Assembly: GCA_039105265.1 (NCBI GenBank)
Contig: JAPFFF010000011.1
Location: 2,294,001 to 2,358,000, forward strand
Direction: 5' to 3'
From: Tritrichomonas musculus
Taxonomy: Eukaryota > Parabasalia > Tritrichomonadida > Tritrichomonadidae
DNA length: 64,000 bases
The position numbers and the translations under genes are program-made. The notes under the pieces were generated by a model. The model was not told the origin of the DNA. It saw only the letters and a program-made list of their open reading frames with translations, and ran no database searches. Shown here in pieces: positions 48,758 through 59,200 of this stretch (positions are counted from its first letter, which is position 1; every line of letters starts with the position of its first letter).

Positions 48758-50749
48758 ATGACTGATTTTAAAAGCATTATAATGATTTATCTTTTATTTG
48801 CCTTTGCTCTCTGCGAACCTAATATATCAGATGAAAGTATAAGACTTCCTATATATAACCCCAATGAAAAAGAACATCCTTACCAAATTGTTACGTGCTT
48901 TGATCCTGACGCTCAATTTATTCCACTTGATGAAGGAATTTTTGATATTGAAATTCTTTCAAGAGATAATTCATCAACCGTTGCCAAAATTAATGTGAAA
49001 TATAGTGATATAAAACCTTTTGAAACAGAAATTGTTGTTTCAAATGGCACTTTTAATAACAGTATTGAAGTTGAAATAGCCCAAATACATCATTTCACCA
49101 TAAACTCGACAGTTGATCATTTCTATCTTGGAACAAATTCCCGGATCTTTGTTCACGCATTTGATAAAAATGGATCTTCTTTTACTTCACTTAATGGAAC
49201 AGAAATAGAGTGGGGAACTGTAGATTCAGATGACTCATCATTTAAATATTCATTTGAATCTCTTCCAGTAGATTCGGCTATTATTCATCCAACGAAGGAA
49301 GTTTTCGTGAATTTGTCATGCAAATTCCCTAAGAGAAGTGCACCTATAGTATATAGGGGTTGCCATTTCGTTGAACCATACATATTCGTACCAAATCATT
49401 TACGCATGGTTACCGGAGCATCTGTCAATGTTAGTTTATATCATGGATATATTGATGAAAATGGAAAAGTACAGCCTAAGGAAGATGGGTTGATTGAATT
49501 GGGTAATTTAGAAAAGAATCATATAATACTTGTTTATAATGCATCAGTAAATGCATCACTAGAAGGAGAAGTGACTGCTCTCGAATTTCATAATGTTACA
49601 GTTGTAGCCAGAGATAATTCAACTGGTATTGATCTTGCATCCCTCTACTTATATATACTTATACCTGATCGCACAGAATGGAATGAGCAATGGATTAAAA
49701 CACCCGATCAAAAAACTAATGAGTCAATTGGACCATTTGAACCGGAGACTCAATCAATAAAACACTATTTTCATGATCATGAGCTAATAGTCCCAAAGAA
49801 TTTTACTCCTATTCTTAATTCAGATTGGCGAACAAATGGATCGCATAATGTTTCTACCAGATACGACGGAATTGACTACCGATTTAAGGGACTTATTCAC
49901 ACATGCCCAAGACCAACTGTCACCATTCCAGAAGTTAGAATTCCTTTCGGATATAAAAATTATACAGTGACTGTTAAAGGTGGTTCTGGATTTTATGAAT
50001 ATGTTTATGATAAATCAATGTTATTAGTTTATGAGAATCCACAAGAAAAACCAGAAGAAAAGAGCGGCCTTACTATTTCAGAGCCATTTGTTACACCTCT
50101 CAAAGAAGGAACTGCAGTTTTAACAATAATTGACAAAATATTCAACGATTATCAGACAAATATTACAATCCATACTGAATTACCTCATTCAATAGACTTT
50201 TCAGTTAATGTTACAGAGCTTTTTGTTGGAGACAGGTTTGTTAATTACACAATTAACGTTTATGATAAAGATAATGTTAAATTCAATACATCTCTTGAAA
50301 ACATCGAAATTGTTCCAGATAATTACTCAATATTAAATAGCAGTCGCTACGGTGAATCAGTTGGATTTACGCATGTTCATGCTGAAATTAACAATATTAA
50401 GTCAGAAAAGGTTGAAATCCTTGTAATGGACCATTTGTCTATTTACTCACCAATATTTACAAAAGTTTCAGAAGTAGTTAACTTAAATAGGACTGGCGGA
50501 CCTATTGCTTGGCCAGGTTCTGGACAAAACACAACAATTACATGCGATGATACATTTGAAAATATTGATAACTTTACTCTTGTTAAGTTCCCAGAAAAAT
50601 TTGAAGGAGTGTGCGCTTTAAAGGTAATTAACGATCAAACCGAGAAAAATCCAAATCCAAAAGAATGTGTAGCTTGGGCATTTATTATAGCTACTTCTGA
50701 TGAAGATGAAGATAAAGATAAGGACAAAAATAAATCTGATGAGCTATAA
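48758..50749 (+). CDS. NUP210-like ER-luminal protein ending in SDEL
   Basis: A 663-aa protein with an N-terminal signal peptide (about 1-19) and no other hydrophobic helix. It consists of beta-rich Ig-like modules. Residues about 105-150 (HHFTINSTVDHFYLGTNSR, then FVHAFDKNGSSFTSLNGTEIEW) align well with the second Ig-like region of animal gp210/NUP210 as I recall it. YTVTVKGGSGFYEY near 400 matches the YTIRAHGGSGNF region. NUP210 is a pore-membrane protein with about 1,800 luminal residues, one transmembrane helix and a short tail. Here about a third of the length is present, the transmembrane helix is missing, and the end is an acidic/Lys-rich tail with SDEL, a KDEL-type retrieval signal. 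It therefore acts free in the ER or perinuclear lumen. There are many N-glycosylation sequons. Confidence 0.75.
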   Translation: MTDFKSIIMIYLLFAFALCEPNISDESIRLPIYNPNEKEHPYQIVTCFDPDAQFIPLDEGIFDIEILSRDNSSTVAKINVKYSDIKPFETEIVVSNGTFNNSIEVEIAQIHHFTINSTVDHFYLGTNSRIFVHAFDKNGSSFTSLNGTEIEWGTVDSDDSSFKYSFESLPVDSAIIHPTKEVFVNLSCKFPKRSAPIVYRGCHFVEPYIFVPNHLRMVTGASVNVSLYHGYIDENGKVQPKEDGLIELGNLEKNHIILVYNASVNASLEGEVTALEFHNVTVVARDNSTGIDLASLYLYILIPDRTEWNEQWIKTPDQKTNESIGPFEPETQSIKHYFHDHELIVPKNFTPILNSDWRTNGSHNVSTRYDGIDYRFKGLIHTCPRPTVTIPEVRIPFGYKNYTVTVKGGSGFYEYVYDKSMLLVYENPQEKPEEKSGLTISEPFVTPLKEGTAVLTIIDKIFNDYQTNITIHTELPHSIDFSVNVTELFVGDRFVNYTINVYDKDNVKFNTSLENIEIVPDNYSILNSSRYGESVGFTHVHAEINNIKSEKVEILVMDHLSIYSPIFTKVSEVVNLNRTGGPIAWPGSGQNTTITCDDTFENIDNFTLVKFPEKFEGVCALKVINDQTEKNPNPKECVAWAFIIATSDEDEDKDKDKNKSDEL

Positions 50750-50997
50750 AATTTTTTTTATTAATGACAGTACTGAAAGTTAAATAAAATTTTATTAAGG
50801 GTTAATACCTAATAATTTTATTATCTTTCTTCTTGTGCTTATGACTTAGATTATTGGATAATTTAATTTATTAACATTTTATGCGTTTCACAGAAACGAT
50901 CATTTTCTATTGAATTTTTATTAAAAAAACTTTTTAAAAAGATAACGAATAAAATTTCAAACTTTTTCAATACGAAATTGCTCTATAAAAAAACCTA

Positions 50998-52779
50998 ATG
51001 TCTTCATTAGATGTTCAATCGCCTGCTCAAATTGGCCCATATATTCTACGAGGAGTGATTGGTGAAGGCGCTTTTTCAATAGTTCAGCTCGCTTATCTGC
51101 AATCCGAGCAAAGGTATTACGCATGCAAAATTATACCAAAATCTCGAATTTCTCATAACAATCTTGAATCACGCTTTGAAATTGAAATACGTATTAATCA
51201 ACAAATGCATCACCCAGGCGTCGTTCAACTTATAGATATTTTTAGAGATGAAAATAATTATTATGTAATCATGGAGTTTTGTCCAAATGGAGAACTTTTT
51301 CAATATATAGTTGACCGTAAGCGTTTACGAGAAGAAGAAGCTAAAAGCTTCATTTATCAAATTTTCGAAACAGTAAGTTACATACATAAATTAAATGTCG
51401 CACATCGTGATTTGAAACCAGAAAACATATTAATCGACCAATTAGGGCACCTAAAAATTAGTGATTTTGGTTTATCAAATTTTATTCATTTAAAAACATC
51501 GCTTGTTTCTACTCCATGCGGCTCTCCATGCTATGCATCACCAGAATGTTTAAGTGGAAAGCCATATAACGGAAAAACTAATGATATTTGGTCATGTGGA
51601 GTAATATTATACACAATGGTAACTGGGCAACTTCCATGGACCAAAAGGAATCAGAATGAACTGTTTAAACAAATAAGGCGGGGAGAATATAGAGTTCCTG
51701 ACTATATTTCAGATAGTTGCAAAGACCTTATAAAAGGCCTTATGTGCGTTGATACCACAAAACGATTAACTTTAGAGCAAGCGATGCAGCATGGCTGGTT
51801 CAAAGGAACTAATTATGGAATCAATAACCAAGGATCTCAATTCAATGCCAAAATTGTTAGTTTACGAAAAGTTGATATGTTCTTTGAAAAAGTAATAAGT
51901 GCAAACGTTTCAAATTTAGATGCATTCCGAAGGACCTTATCAAATTTCCAACTTACATTCGATAAATTCCGTTACCTACAGAAAACTAATGCTGTTCATC
52001 CACCGCCACCTTCTCTTATTTCTTCTCCTCAAAATCGCATTAGAAGTGGAATGAAAGAGCGTTGTAATTCATCACAGCAAGCTACAACAAGTGCACGAGA
52101 TTTGAAAGGAAAACAACCAATGGATAAGAAGAAAAGATTGAGTGAAGGCTTACCTCAACTTACAATTCATAACAACAGTAACAGTAACTTATGCACTGAA
52201 GATGACTCAACTTTGCTCAATATCACTCGCAATAAATTATCATCTGCATTAGCAGCAAAAAGAGGCCAAAGCGTTTCACCACGAGTTCCATTGCCTGCTC
52301 GGAATATGCAATCATCTTTGAGTACTGAAGCCAAAAACAAAAATGCTCCAACCAATGAAAAATTAAAAGCAAATGTAAAAAATCCTCCATCAAAGAATTA
52401 CCAAAGCCCAAGATTTGCTGTAAAAAAGTCCACAAAACAAAATCAAGATAATACTACTAATGATGATCCACCTCCTTCCAATAATAGGGTTGGCTCAGTT
52501 AGAAGAATGTATAATCCCGGCACTGGCAATTTTGACTTTAATGAACTTGAAAATGATCAAGTTTACCTTCGAAAAAGATTTAGAAAAGACGGCTGTGACG
52601 ACGAAGATGGAAATATTCAAAAATCTAGTTCTCCTTCATCTTCCCCAAATCCATCTCCAGTCGCTGCTGCTACTTCAAGTCATCATAAAAAACACGTCAA
52701 ACAATCAGTTAAGCCTCCTCCTACTTCGTCTGCAAGGAAAATTTCTTCTGCTAGAAAAGCACCAAAGGTTGCCCAATGA
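50998..52779 (+). CDS. CAMK-type (AMPK/MARK-like) Ser/Thr kinase
   Basis: A 593-aa protein. The kinase domain covers about residues 13-268: glycine loop IGEGAFSIV, ATP Lys44 in YYACKII, catalytic loop VAHRDLKPENIL with Asp138, DFG at 156-158, activation loop LVSTPCGSPCYASPECL, and DIWSCGVILYTMVTGQLPW. The SDFGLSN and CGSPCYASPE forms point to the CAMKL branch (SNF1/AMPK/MARK/NIM1). The activation-loop Thr172 lies in the usual place for an upstream kinase. Residues 269-593 are low-complexity, Ser/Pro/Lys/Asn-rich; no UBA or KA1 domain is visible. The upstream region has ACTTTTTCAA near 50,960 and TAACGA near 50,944, the latter being a Myb-type word. Confidence 0.93.
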   Translation: MSSLDVQSPAQIGPYILRGVIGEGAFSIVQLAYLQSEQRYYACKIIPKSRISHNNLESRFEIEIRINQQMHHPGVVQLIDIFRDENNYYVIMEFCPNGELFQYIVDRKRLREEEAKSFIYQIFETVSYIHKLNVAHRDLKPENILIDQLGHLKISDFGLSNFIHLKTSLVSTPCGSPCYASPECLSGKPYNGKTNDIWSCGVILYTMVTGQLPWTKRNQNELFKQIRRGEYRVPDYISDSCKDLIKGLMCVDTTKRLTLEQAMQHGWFKGTNYGINNQGSQFNAKIVSLRKVDMFFEKVISANVSNLDAFRRTLSNFQLTFDKFRYLQKTNAVHPPPPSLISSPQNRIRSGMKERCNSSQQATTSARDLKGKQPMDKKKRLSEGLPQLTIHNNSNSNLCTEDDSTLLNITRNKLSSALAAKRGQSVSPRVPLPARNMQSSLSTEAKNKNAPTNEKLKANVKNPPSKNYQSPRFAVKKSTKQNQDNTTNDDPPPSNNRVGSVRRMYNPGTGNFDFNELENDQVYLRKRFRKDGCDDEDGNIQKSSSPSSSPNPSPVAAATSSHHKKHVKQSVKPPPTSSARKISSARKAPKVAQ

Positions 52780-53149
52780 TATTTTCAATCATTTTCATTT
52801 CTTTCATTTTAGTCATGTAATATACTAATTCTATTTTTGCGAATTATTAAACATGATAATTATATAATTTATACCGATTTTATAAAATTTAGCATCACAT
52901 CTACATCATGCGAATCGAAAATCTTCTTTAATTTTATGCAACCATTTTGCTTAAATACATATATTTAATGCTTTATTTCGATTTGACACACCAATTTCAC
53001 CATTGGTAATTTCAAGTTATTTGGGGTTAGCAAAAATTAACTAGTTTTTAAGTTATACTTTAATAAAATAATAAAGATATAATACTAGAAGCATTAGCGT
53101 AAAAAAAAAAAGAAATGATTTTTAACATTAAAACCATCAAAATATATTT
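52780..53149. other. convergent intergenic region, 370 bp
   Basis: AT-rich 3' sequence between the kinase gene and the EF-hand gene, with a short A run at about 53,101-53,112. No gene or repeat is seen. Confidence 0.4.
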
Positions 53150-54775
53150 CTATTGAGAGTCAATAAAGGCTTGGATCTTCTTAATAACTCCATCCTTCCC
53201 CCATTTTGTGTAACATGGTCTAAGATCATTTAGCATGACATAAATATTTATTGTTCTAAGTGATTGAACAGTACGTTCAACACTGTCACATTGTTCGAAA
53301 ATTGGCCGCCAATCTTTATTTTTCGCTTGACGAGCTACATGCTGAAGTACTTTTTCTTCTTCGGTTAGTGCAACAGCAGCCTCGGCTCTCCTTTGTTCTC
53401 GAATCATATCTGATCCAGCACCAACCATCTTAAGGAATTCACCCATTGAAAGATGCCCATTGGTTGTGTACTTTGCAATAACAGCAGCAGCTTCTTCTTG
53501 GGTTAAATCAATTTGAAAATCTTTGCGAGCACCAATAACAAATTCTTGAGGACCAAGAACTCTTGAGTAACTTCTCCATTTCTGGTAACAAGTCTGTGAT
53601 GAGTCGTATACATTTTCCATTCGTGAAGCTATTTTTTCAATAATTTCATCAACACGAGAGGCAGATGGACCTGATGAAACTGGTGGAGCTGCACCATATT
53701 CATCATAATCACCATAGCCTGCAACATTTCCTCTTGTTTGGGGCTCTTGTTGAGGAGGAGCACCATAATCATCATAACCACCATAGCCACCAGAATTTCC
53801 TCTAACTTTTTGAGCACTTTGTGGACTAGCTGAACCATAATCGTCATAATTGTTCATTCCACGTGATGGTGGTTTTTGATAATTGTCAATATTCCCAGAA
53901 CCACGAGGTGGTAAGTCAAAATCAACATGGTTTCCCTCCATTCCTCCATATTGACGGCCAAAATCATCGTTTATTGGCGGTGGCGGCATGCCTCCTCTTC
54001 TTTGTGGCGAGCCATAATCATCATATGGCATATTACTCGATCTAAGATCTGCCCCTCCACCACGAACTGGAGGCTGCTCATTTGCTTGGTTACAGATATC
54101 ACTGAGAAGTGTGAAGTAATTGAAAAAGCCTGAATTTGATGGATCATAAATTGACTCAAGTCTTTGTATCTCTGATGAATTGACAAGAGCAATTCTTTGT
54201 ATAATGTCTTCAAATTCGCGTGCAGTAACAAAGCCTGAAAAAGTTGGATCGATATTCAAAAGAGAATTACCAATTTGCTGTTTATAATCAAGGAGTATTT
54301 GAAGAAGATTATTTCCTGAAGGACGAGGTTGAGCACTCTGATTAGGAGTTCCTCTTCCGCTCATACTTCCACTTGTTTTCATCTGTCTTTGTGAAGAGTT
54401 GGACAAAGGCCTTTTACTGTAATCATCATTTGGTACTTCATCTGGATATGTTGGCTGAGGTGGTGGCGATGGCCTAGCTGTTGAAGGAGATCTTTTTGCC
54501 CCTTTATTTGGATCAATTGTTTCCATTGTTATAAATCGAACAAAATCTGAATAAGACATATTCGGACCATTTGGTTCAATATTTGCCCATATAATATCAA
54601 TATCACCGTCATGAAGTGGTAATCCGTAATTATTGATAATACTTTCAAATTTAGAGCGGGACATTGGTTGACCGTTTGAAAAGTTCATCCAGTTAACTTT
54701 GGTTGAGTTACCCCTATGCTTAACTCTGTCAAGAATATCGAGGAGGATTTTTGTAAGTCTTCCTTTTTCTGTCAT
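53150..54775 (-). CDS. EF-hand domain protein with Tyr/Gly/Asp-rich linker
   Basis: A 541-aa protein. Residues 1-85 form an EF-hand-like pair without good Ca loops. Residues about 150-230 form a second pair: the loop DPTFSGFVTARE has acids or oxygen donors in the right places (positions 1, 3, 5 and 12), while the next, DPSNSGFFNYFT, lacks the final acid. A disordered linker of about 230-375 holds repeats of the type GGYDDYGAPP/GDYDEYGAAPP with Pro and Gly. A third helical region of about 375-541 (DLTQEEAAAVIAKYTTNGHLSMGEFLKMVG) again looks EF-hand-like. A Ca-responsive cytoskeletal or flagellar protein is likely, but the partner is unknown. Confidence 0.7.
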   Translation of the reverse strand: MTEKGRLTKILLDILDRVKHRGNSTKVNWMNFSNGQPMSRSKFESIINNYGLPLHDGDIDIIWANIEPNGPNMSYSDFVRFITMETIDPNKGAKRSPSTARPSPPPQPTYPDEVPNDDYSKRPLSNSSQRQMKTSGSMSGRGTPNQSAQPRPSGNNLLQILLDYKQQIGNSLLNIDPTFSGFVTAREFEDIIQRIALVNSSEIQRLESIYDPSNSGFFNYFTLLSDICNQANEQPPVRGGGADLRSSNMPYDDYGSPQRRGGMPPPPINDDFGRQYGGMEGNHVDFDLPPRGSGNIDNYQKPPSRGMNNYDDYGSASPQSAQKVRGNSGGYGGYDDYGAPPQQEPQTRGNVAGYGDYDEYGAAPPVSSGPSASRVDEIIEKIASRMENVYDSSQTCYQKWRSYSRVLGPQEFVIGARKDFQIDLTQEEAAAVIAKYTTNGHLSMGEFLKMVGAGSDMIREQRRAEAAVALTEEEKVLQHVARQAKNKDWRPIFEQCDSVERTVQSLRTINIYVMLNDLRPCYTKWGKDGVIKKIQAFIDSQ

Positions 54776-54846
54776 TCGAAAAATTAATTTTATTTCAATT
54801 AATAAACGTCTATATTATCGGTATAAAATTCGATAGATTTTATGTA
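54776..54846. promoter_or_regulatory. 71-bp bidirectional promoter region
   Basis: The ATGs of two divergent genes are only 71 bp apart. The region holds AAACGTCTAT, a variant of the M3-like word, and TATCGGTATAAA, and must serve both genes unless one starts further inside. Confidence 0.6.
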
Positions 54847-55455
54847 ATGATTGATGATAGTTTTGGACCTTGGAGTTCTGTTGCAACCCCAAATAGATGG
54901 GATGAATTTAAAATAGGAAACATGGAAAAATGGTATGACATAATCAGTTCATGTTTAAATATAAATCCAGGTGAAGCAAATTCGATTATTTCGCCAACAG
55001 CTGTAAAACTTGAGACTTCTAGAGCAACTGCAAAATCAAAAGCAACTGCGGCAGCAAATATGAAACAGGTATCAAAAATACCTAAAGCAAAAAGTCCGAA
55101 TAAAAAGATAGCAAAGCAATCATCAACAAGTTCTCAAAATTCTCCATCCATAGAAAATAATTACGAATCGGCTATTACAAATAATGCTGGCAATTGTAAT
55201 AACAATAATAGCAATAATGATTCATCTCATTCATTTATTTCTGTGTACTACGAACCAAGAGATGAATTTGACACACCAAAGTCATTTGAAAGCTTTCTTT
55301 CCAACCCGAACTGCGAGCTTCAGCCGTGGCCACAAAAATATATACCATTAGATGAAGTTATTGGTAAAGCAATCAATCCACAAAAAGTGCCAATTGTTCA
55401 AGACAAAGCAAATCGTGGAAGCAAACGAAAATTTCAAAAGAAATATCAATTCTAG
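54847..55455 (+). CDS. small basic unknown protein
   Basis: A 202-aa protein with no recognised family. Residues 1-50 are a possible folded head (DDSFGPWSSVATPNRWDEF). Residues 55-130 are Ala/Lys/Ser/Asn-rich and disordered. Residues 130-202 include FISVYYEPRDEFDTPKSFE and end in a very basic stretch (NRGSKRKFQKKYQF) that could be a nuclear localisation signal. It shares its 71-bp promoter with the EF-hand gene. The clean frame and neighbour-like composition argue for a real gene. Confidence 0.65.
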   Translation: MIDDSFGPWSSVATPNRWDEFKIGNMEKWYDIISSCLNINPGEANSIISPTAVKLETSRATAKSKATAAANMKQVSKIPKAKSPNKKIAKQSSTSSQNSPSIENNYESAITNNAGNCNNNNSNNDSSHSFISVYYEPRDEFDTPKSFESFLSNPNCELQPWPQKYIPLDEVIGKAINPQKVPIVQDKANRGSKRKFQKKYQF

Positions 55456-56235
55456 GTTGAAAGATTTTTTGCAGATTCAAGATAACCAAAAGCAAATTTT
55501 CCTCCTTTTTTTTGGAAATTCTATCAGAATTCAAATAATTTTTGAGGTGAAATTATTTACTTTTACCAATTCCGTTTGACAAGCTATTTCAATATATATT
55601 TTTTTATATTCTGAGCTCCATATTGCAATAATTCGGGGTTATACCATCTAGTTACAAAATATAATGCTTATTTTTCTCGTTAATGATCTAGAGAATGATC
55701 TCATAATTAGTATATTTCTTTTATTGAGATCAGTACAAAACTATTCATGACAATTCACTCATTAAGTAGATCAATGGTTATTCTTTCTAGAATGATTACA
55801 CTTTATTGGCTTTCTAGAAAGAATATGAAAAAGATTTTTGAACGTTCAATCTTGCAAATAATGAAGCTCAGTATACATATTTTTTTCTAATAAAAAACTA
55901 TTTTTCTATTGTTTTTAAAAACGTATGCTTTTTTATAAACAAATAATGAAAATGAAAAAGTTCTAAATTATGCATAATGTGAATATTATATTTATAATTC
56001 TTTCATGTAAATCATCATCTTTTTATAAAGTTTTCATTATGATGATAATAAACGATTCTTTCATGTATATCATGTTTTTATAATAAAGACTTCAGTATGA
56101 TGCAATAAACAAAAAGTGGATTTGATGATCAAATTTCCTCACAAATATGGTTCAATTTTTCAATGAAAATTAATCATTCTTCATCTCAAAAAAAAAAAAA
56201 AAAAAAAAATACAATATTTTTTCCATAATATTTAA
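55456..56235. other. intergenic region, 780 bp, with hairpin and duplicated segment
   Basis: It contains a 13-bp-stem inverted repeat at 55,780-55,824. Two diverged direct copies of about 55 bp lie at about 55,998-56,055 and 56,056-56,111, each starting ATTCTTTCATGTA and ending in ATAAACA/C. An A run of about 21 lies near 56,188. No coding frame is seen. Confidence 0.5.
55780..55824. repeat. inverted repeat with TTCTAGAA cores
   Basis: ATTCTTTCTAGAA, a 19-nt loop, then TTCTAGAAAGAAT. TTCTAGAA fits the nTTCnnGAAn heat-shock-element pattern, but the nearest start codon is more than 400 bp away. Confidence 0.7.
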
Positions 56236-59200
56236 ATGAATTCCCAATTTGATCTAACAGAAGTTTTATATTCGCATATTGATCTAGTTCTTACAAAGTT
56301 AGATCAAATAAATTCTATTTTATTTCACGGCTCTCCACTGGATTCAGCTTTTTCATTAAAATCAAGCAGCGACGTTGCTGACTTTATTCGCGATGTAGAA
56401 AAAGCTAAATTACCAAAAATGGGAAACTCTGTAAAAAAATTTATTTCTGAACATAGTTCAAGAATTATCAACGTAGCAGAAGCAGCTTGCTATTGCCTTC
56501 ATTGGTGTGATAGCGCAATAAAAGCATTAGGAATATTATGTAACAACTCATTAGATCTTGATATCCGTTGGAATTATATGTTTTCAATTCGTTTTTGCCA
56601 AATATTTGTTGCGTTATGTAAGGTATTGCTATTTTTCAGCTATTTTACAAATATACGTAATTGCATTACGCTTTCTTTACATATCGATGGCGGAGACAAT
56701 AATCCGAATTTAAAAATTCCAGGAAAATTATCAGACTTTTCGAAAAAAGCTGCAAGTTACACAAATCAGCCTTTCTCAATTTTTCAGAATGAAGATTCTC
56801 GTTTACCACCAATTGGAGATATTCTGTCTTTGCAGCTTGGACAATTAATTTCTCAAATTGGCCCATTTTTGATTCAAGTTATTGGCGAATGGCCACTTCT
56901 AGATTGGCAAGATTTTGTAATTTTTAATCGGATTCCAAAACAACAAAGTGACTCAACTTTACCCAACATGGAACATATTGTACTAGCCAATCTTCAAATT
57001 TTAGTTGAAACATCATACTTTTTCTCATTTTGCTTTCCATTATTTATATCAGAGCACCCACAATTTTTAGCATTAATGAATGAACTTACATCAGAGACTG
57101 AGCTCGTCCTTGTTTCCAAAGCAACTTCAATTCCAATTTCTCACATAATTGCAACATACAATTGCTTTTTAGACTCTTCTAAATCGAAAAATCCCAAAAT
57201 AAAGCAGCCGCCAATAGATGAAAAAGTTGTTGCTTCAAAAATGAACATTAAATTTACAATGTCGCACAAGCAACGTCTTAACCACTTGGTTGTTATTCTG
57301 AAAGATATTATGAATCTTTGCGAGTGTGAAGCTGCATATTTACCAATGCTTACTTACGATGTTATATCACTATGTGGATTTGCTTATTATGAATTATCGA
57401 TAATGCTATTGAAAAATGAGAATTCTTTTAAACCTCAAGTATCAGAAGATACAGAAAAATCTGATGAATCTACCGAAATTCTTCAAATTATTGATATCTT
57501 GGTTCGTATTGCTAAAATTTACTGCAAATATGAACGTCATATTATGCGCTTTTTTGTGTACAATATTGCCACTGTTGATCTTGTTTATTTCACAAAACTT
57601 TTTAGACAATATTGCGGTGACAGTTTTGATTGGCAAACCCGTTTAACTTCTTACATTGGTGATTTATGCTATCAAATTCAAGAGAATGTAAAACTTGATG
57701 AATTTGATAATGGAATTCGATATGATTTTATCCCATTTATTTATACTCACGGAAGAATTTTGCATTATTATAATTACTTAAAGATTGACAACCATATTGC
57801 TTATCTTCAAACAATTTTTGAACACTTAGAAACAATTCGTATTCATATGCTCTTTGCACAAAGTCCAATTCAAGCATTTCTCACGTATTGCCCAATCCAT
57901 ACACTATGGCGTTCTTATTTGAAATTTGCTGATTTTCTTAAAAATGCTCCAGGTGGTATTCATCTTATCTCTTCAATCATCAATTTATTCTCATTTTTCA
58001 ACCATGATAGTATTTCGATGTCTATATTAACTTTTAATGTAGACAATATAACAAAAATGTTTACGAAATCTCGTGCTGATGTTTTAAATTACATATACAC
58101 ACTATTAAATACTCATCTTGATGAAAAATCATTAATGATGAAGGTAATCAAGCAAAACAGATTTGATATGCTCTTCGATCCTAGCCACTTTATTCGAAAC
58201 CAAGCTGATATCAACTTGACTGATATTATGGAAGATACCCAAGTTGCCAATACTATTTGGCAGATGAAAGAGCTACTTCTTCGTCTTCCAGATTCAATTA
58301 CTTTTAACCAAACAGAGTATCCAATTTGCTCTTTCATTGCACAAGGTATCACAAATAATTTAGGAAATATGATATTCAAGAAGATTGTTCCTGATGCCTT
58401 TTTACTTGACTCAAAGTTTTCAATTGCGGCCCAAATTGTTTGGCCACTTTACACAATGCTTAATGCTTCATTCTCATATAAACTTTATCAATCAAAATAT
58501 GAACATGGAAATGGATTTAAGACAACAAGCTTGTCGGATATGATCTTTAAATTTAGAATTGATGATATGCAATTTCCATCATTTTCAAAAATAAAATCGA
58601 CCCCTTCAAAAGCATCAATGGATGATGATCCATCAAATTTAGCTGCTATGATTCAGTCTCCAAAAATTATTAATACATTTATTGAATCTCTCAAAGTTTT
58701 CTTAGCACGTGAGTATTTCGATATTCTTTATTTACCTTATAGAAAGAAATTTGTTTCAATGGGAAATGGTCAATATTTATCATTAGCATCCTTTGAATCT
58801 TTATTCCTTAGCCTTGGTCTTGTATCAGCATTTCATATTGATCACTTACTTATTCAAAACGCGGCCCATACAATGGCTGATATATTCTTTATATTTATCA
58901 GAAATCAATCAGAAATTAATAAGCTTCTTGATGATTTTAGGAAAGGAGGCATAACTTGGATGAGCCAACACGATAACCAAGCCTTTCAAAAGGCTGGTCA
59001 AATGATGATCAAATTAGGTGTTATACTAAAAATTAGAGAATTGGTGAGAGAAGCAATGAAAAATACAATGGACAAAACAATAATAGGATTCTCTGATTTA
59101 GTTTCTGCATCAGCCAAAAAGCAAGTATCTGATCATATCAGTGATAACAAAGATTTTATTGTCGAAATTACAACTGCTATTCCTGATTTCCACTTCATCG

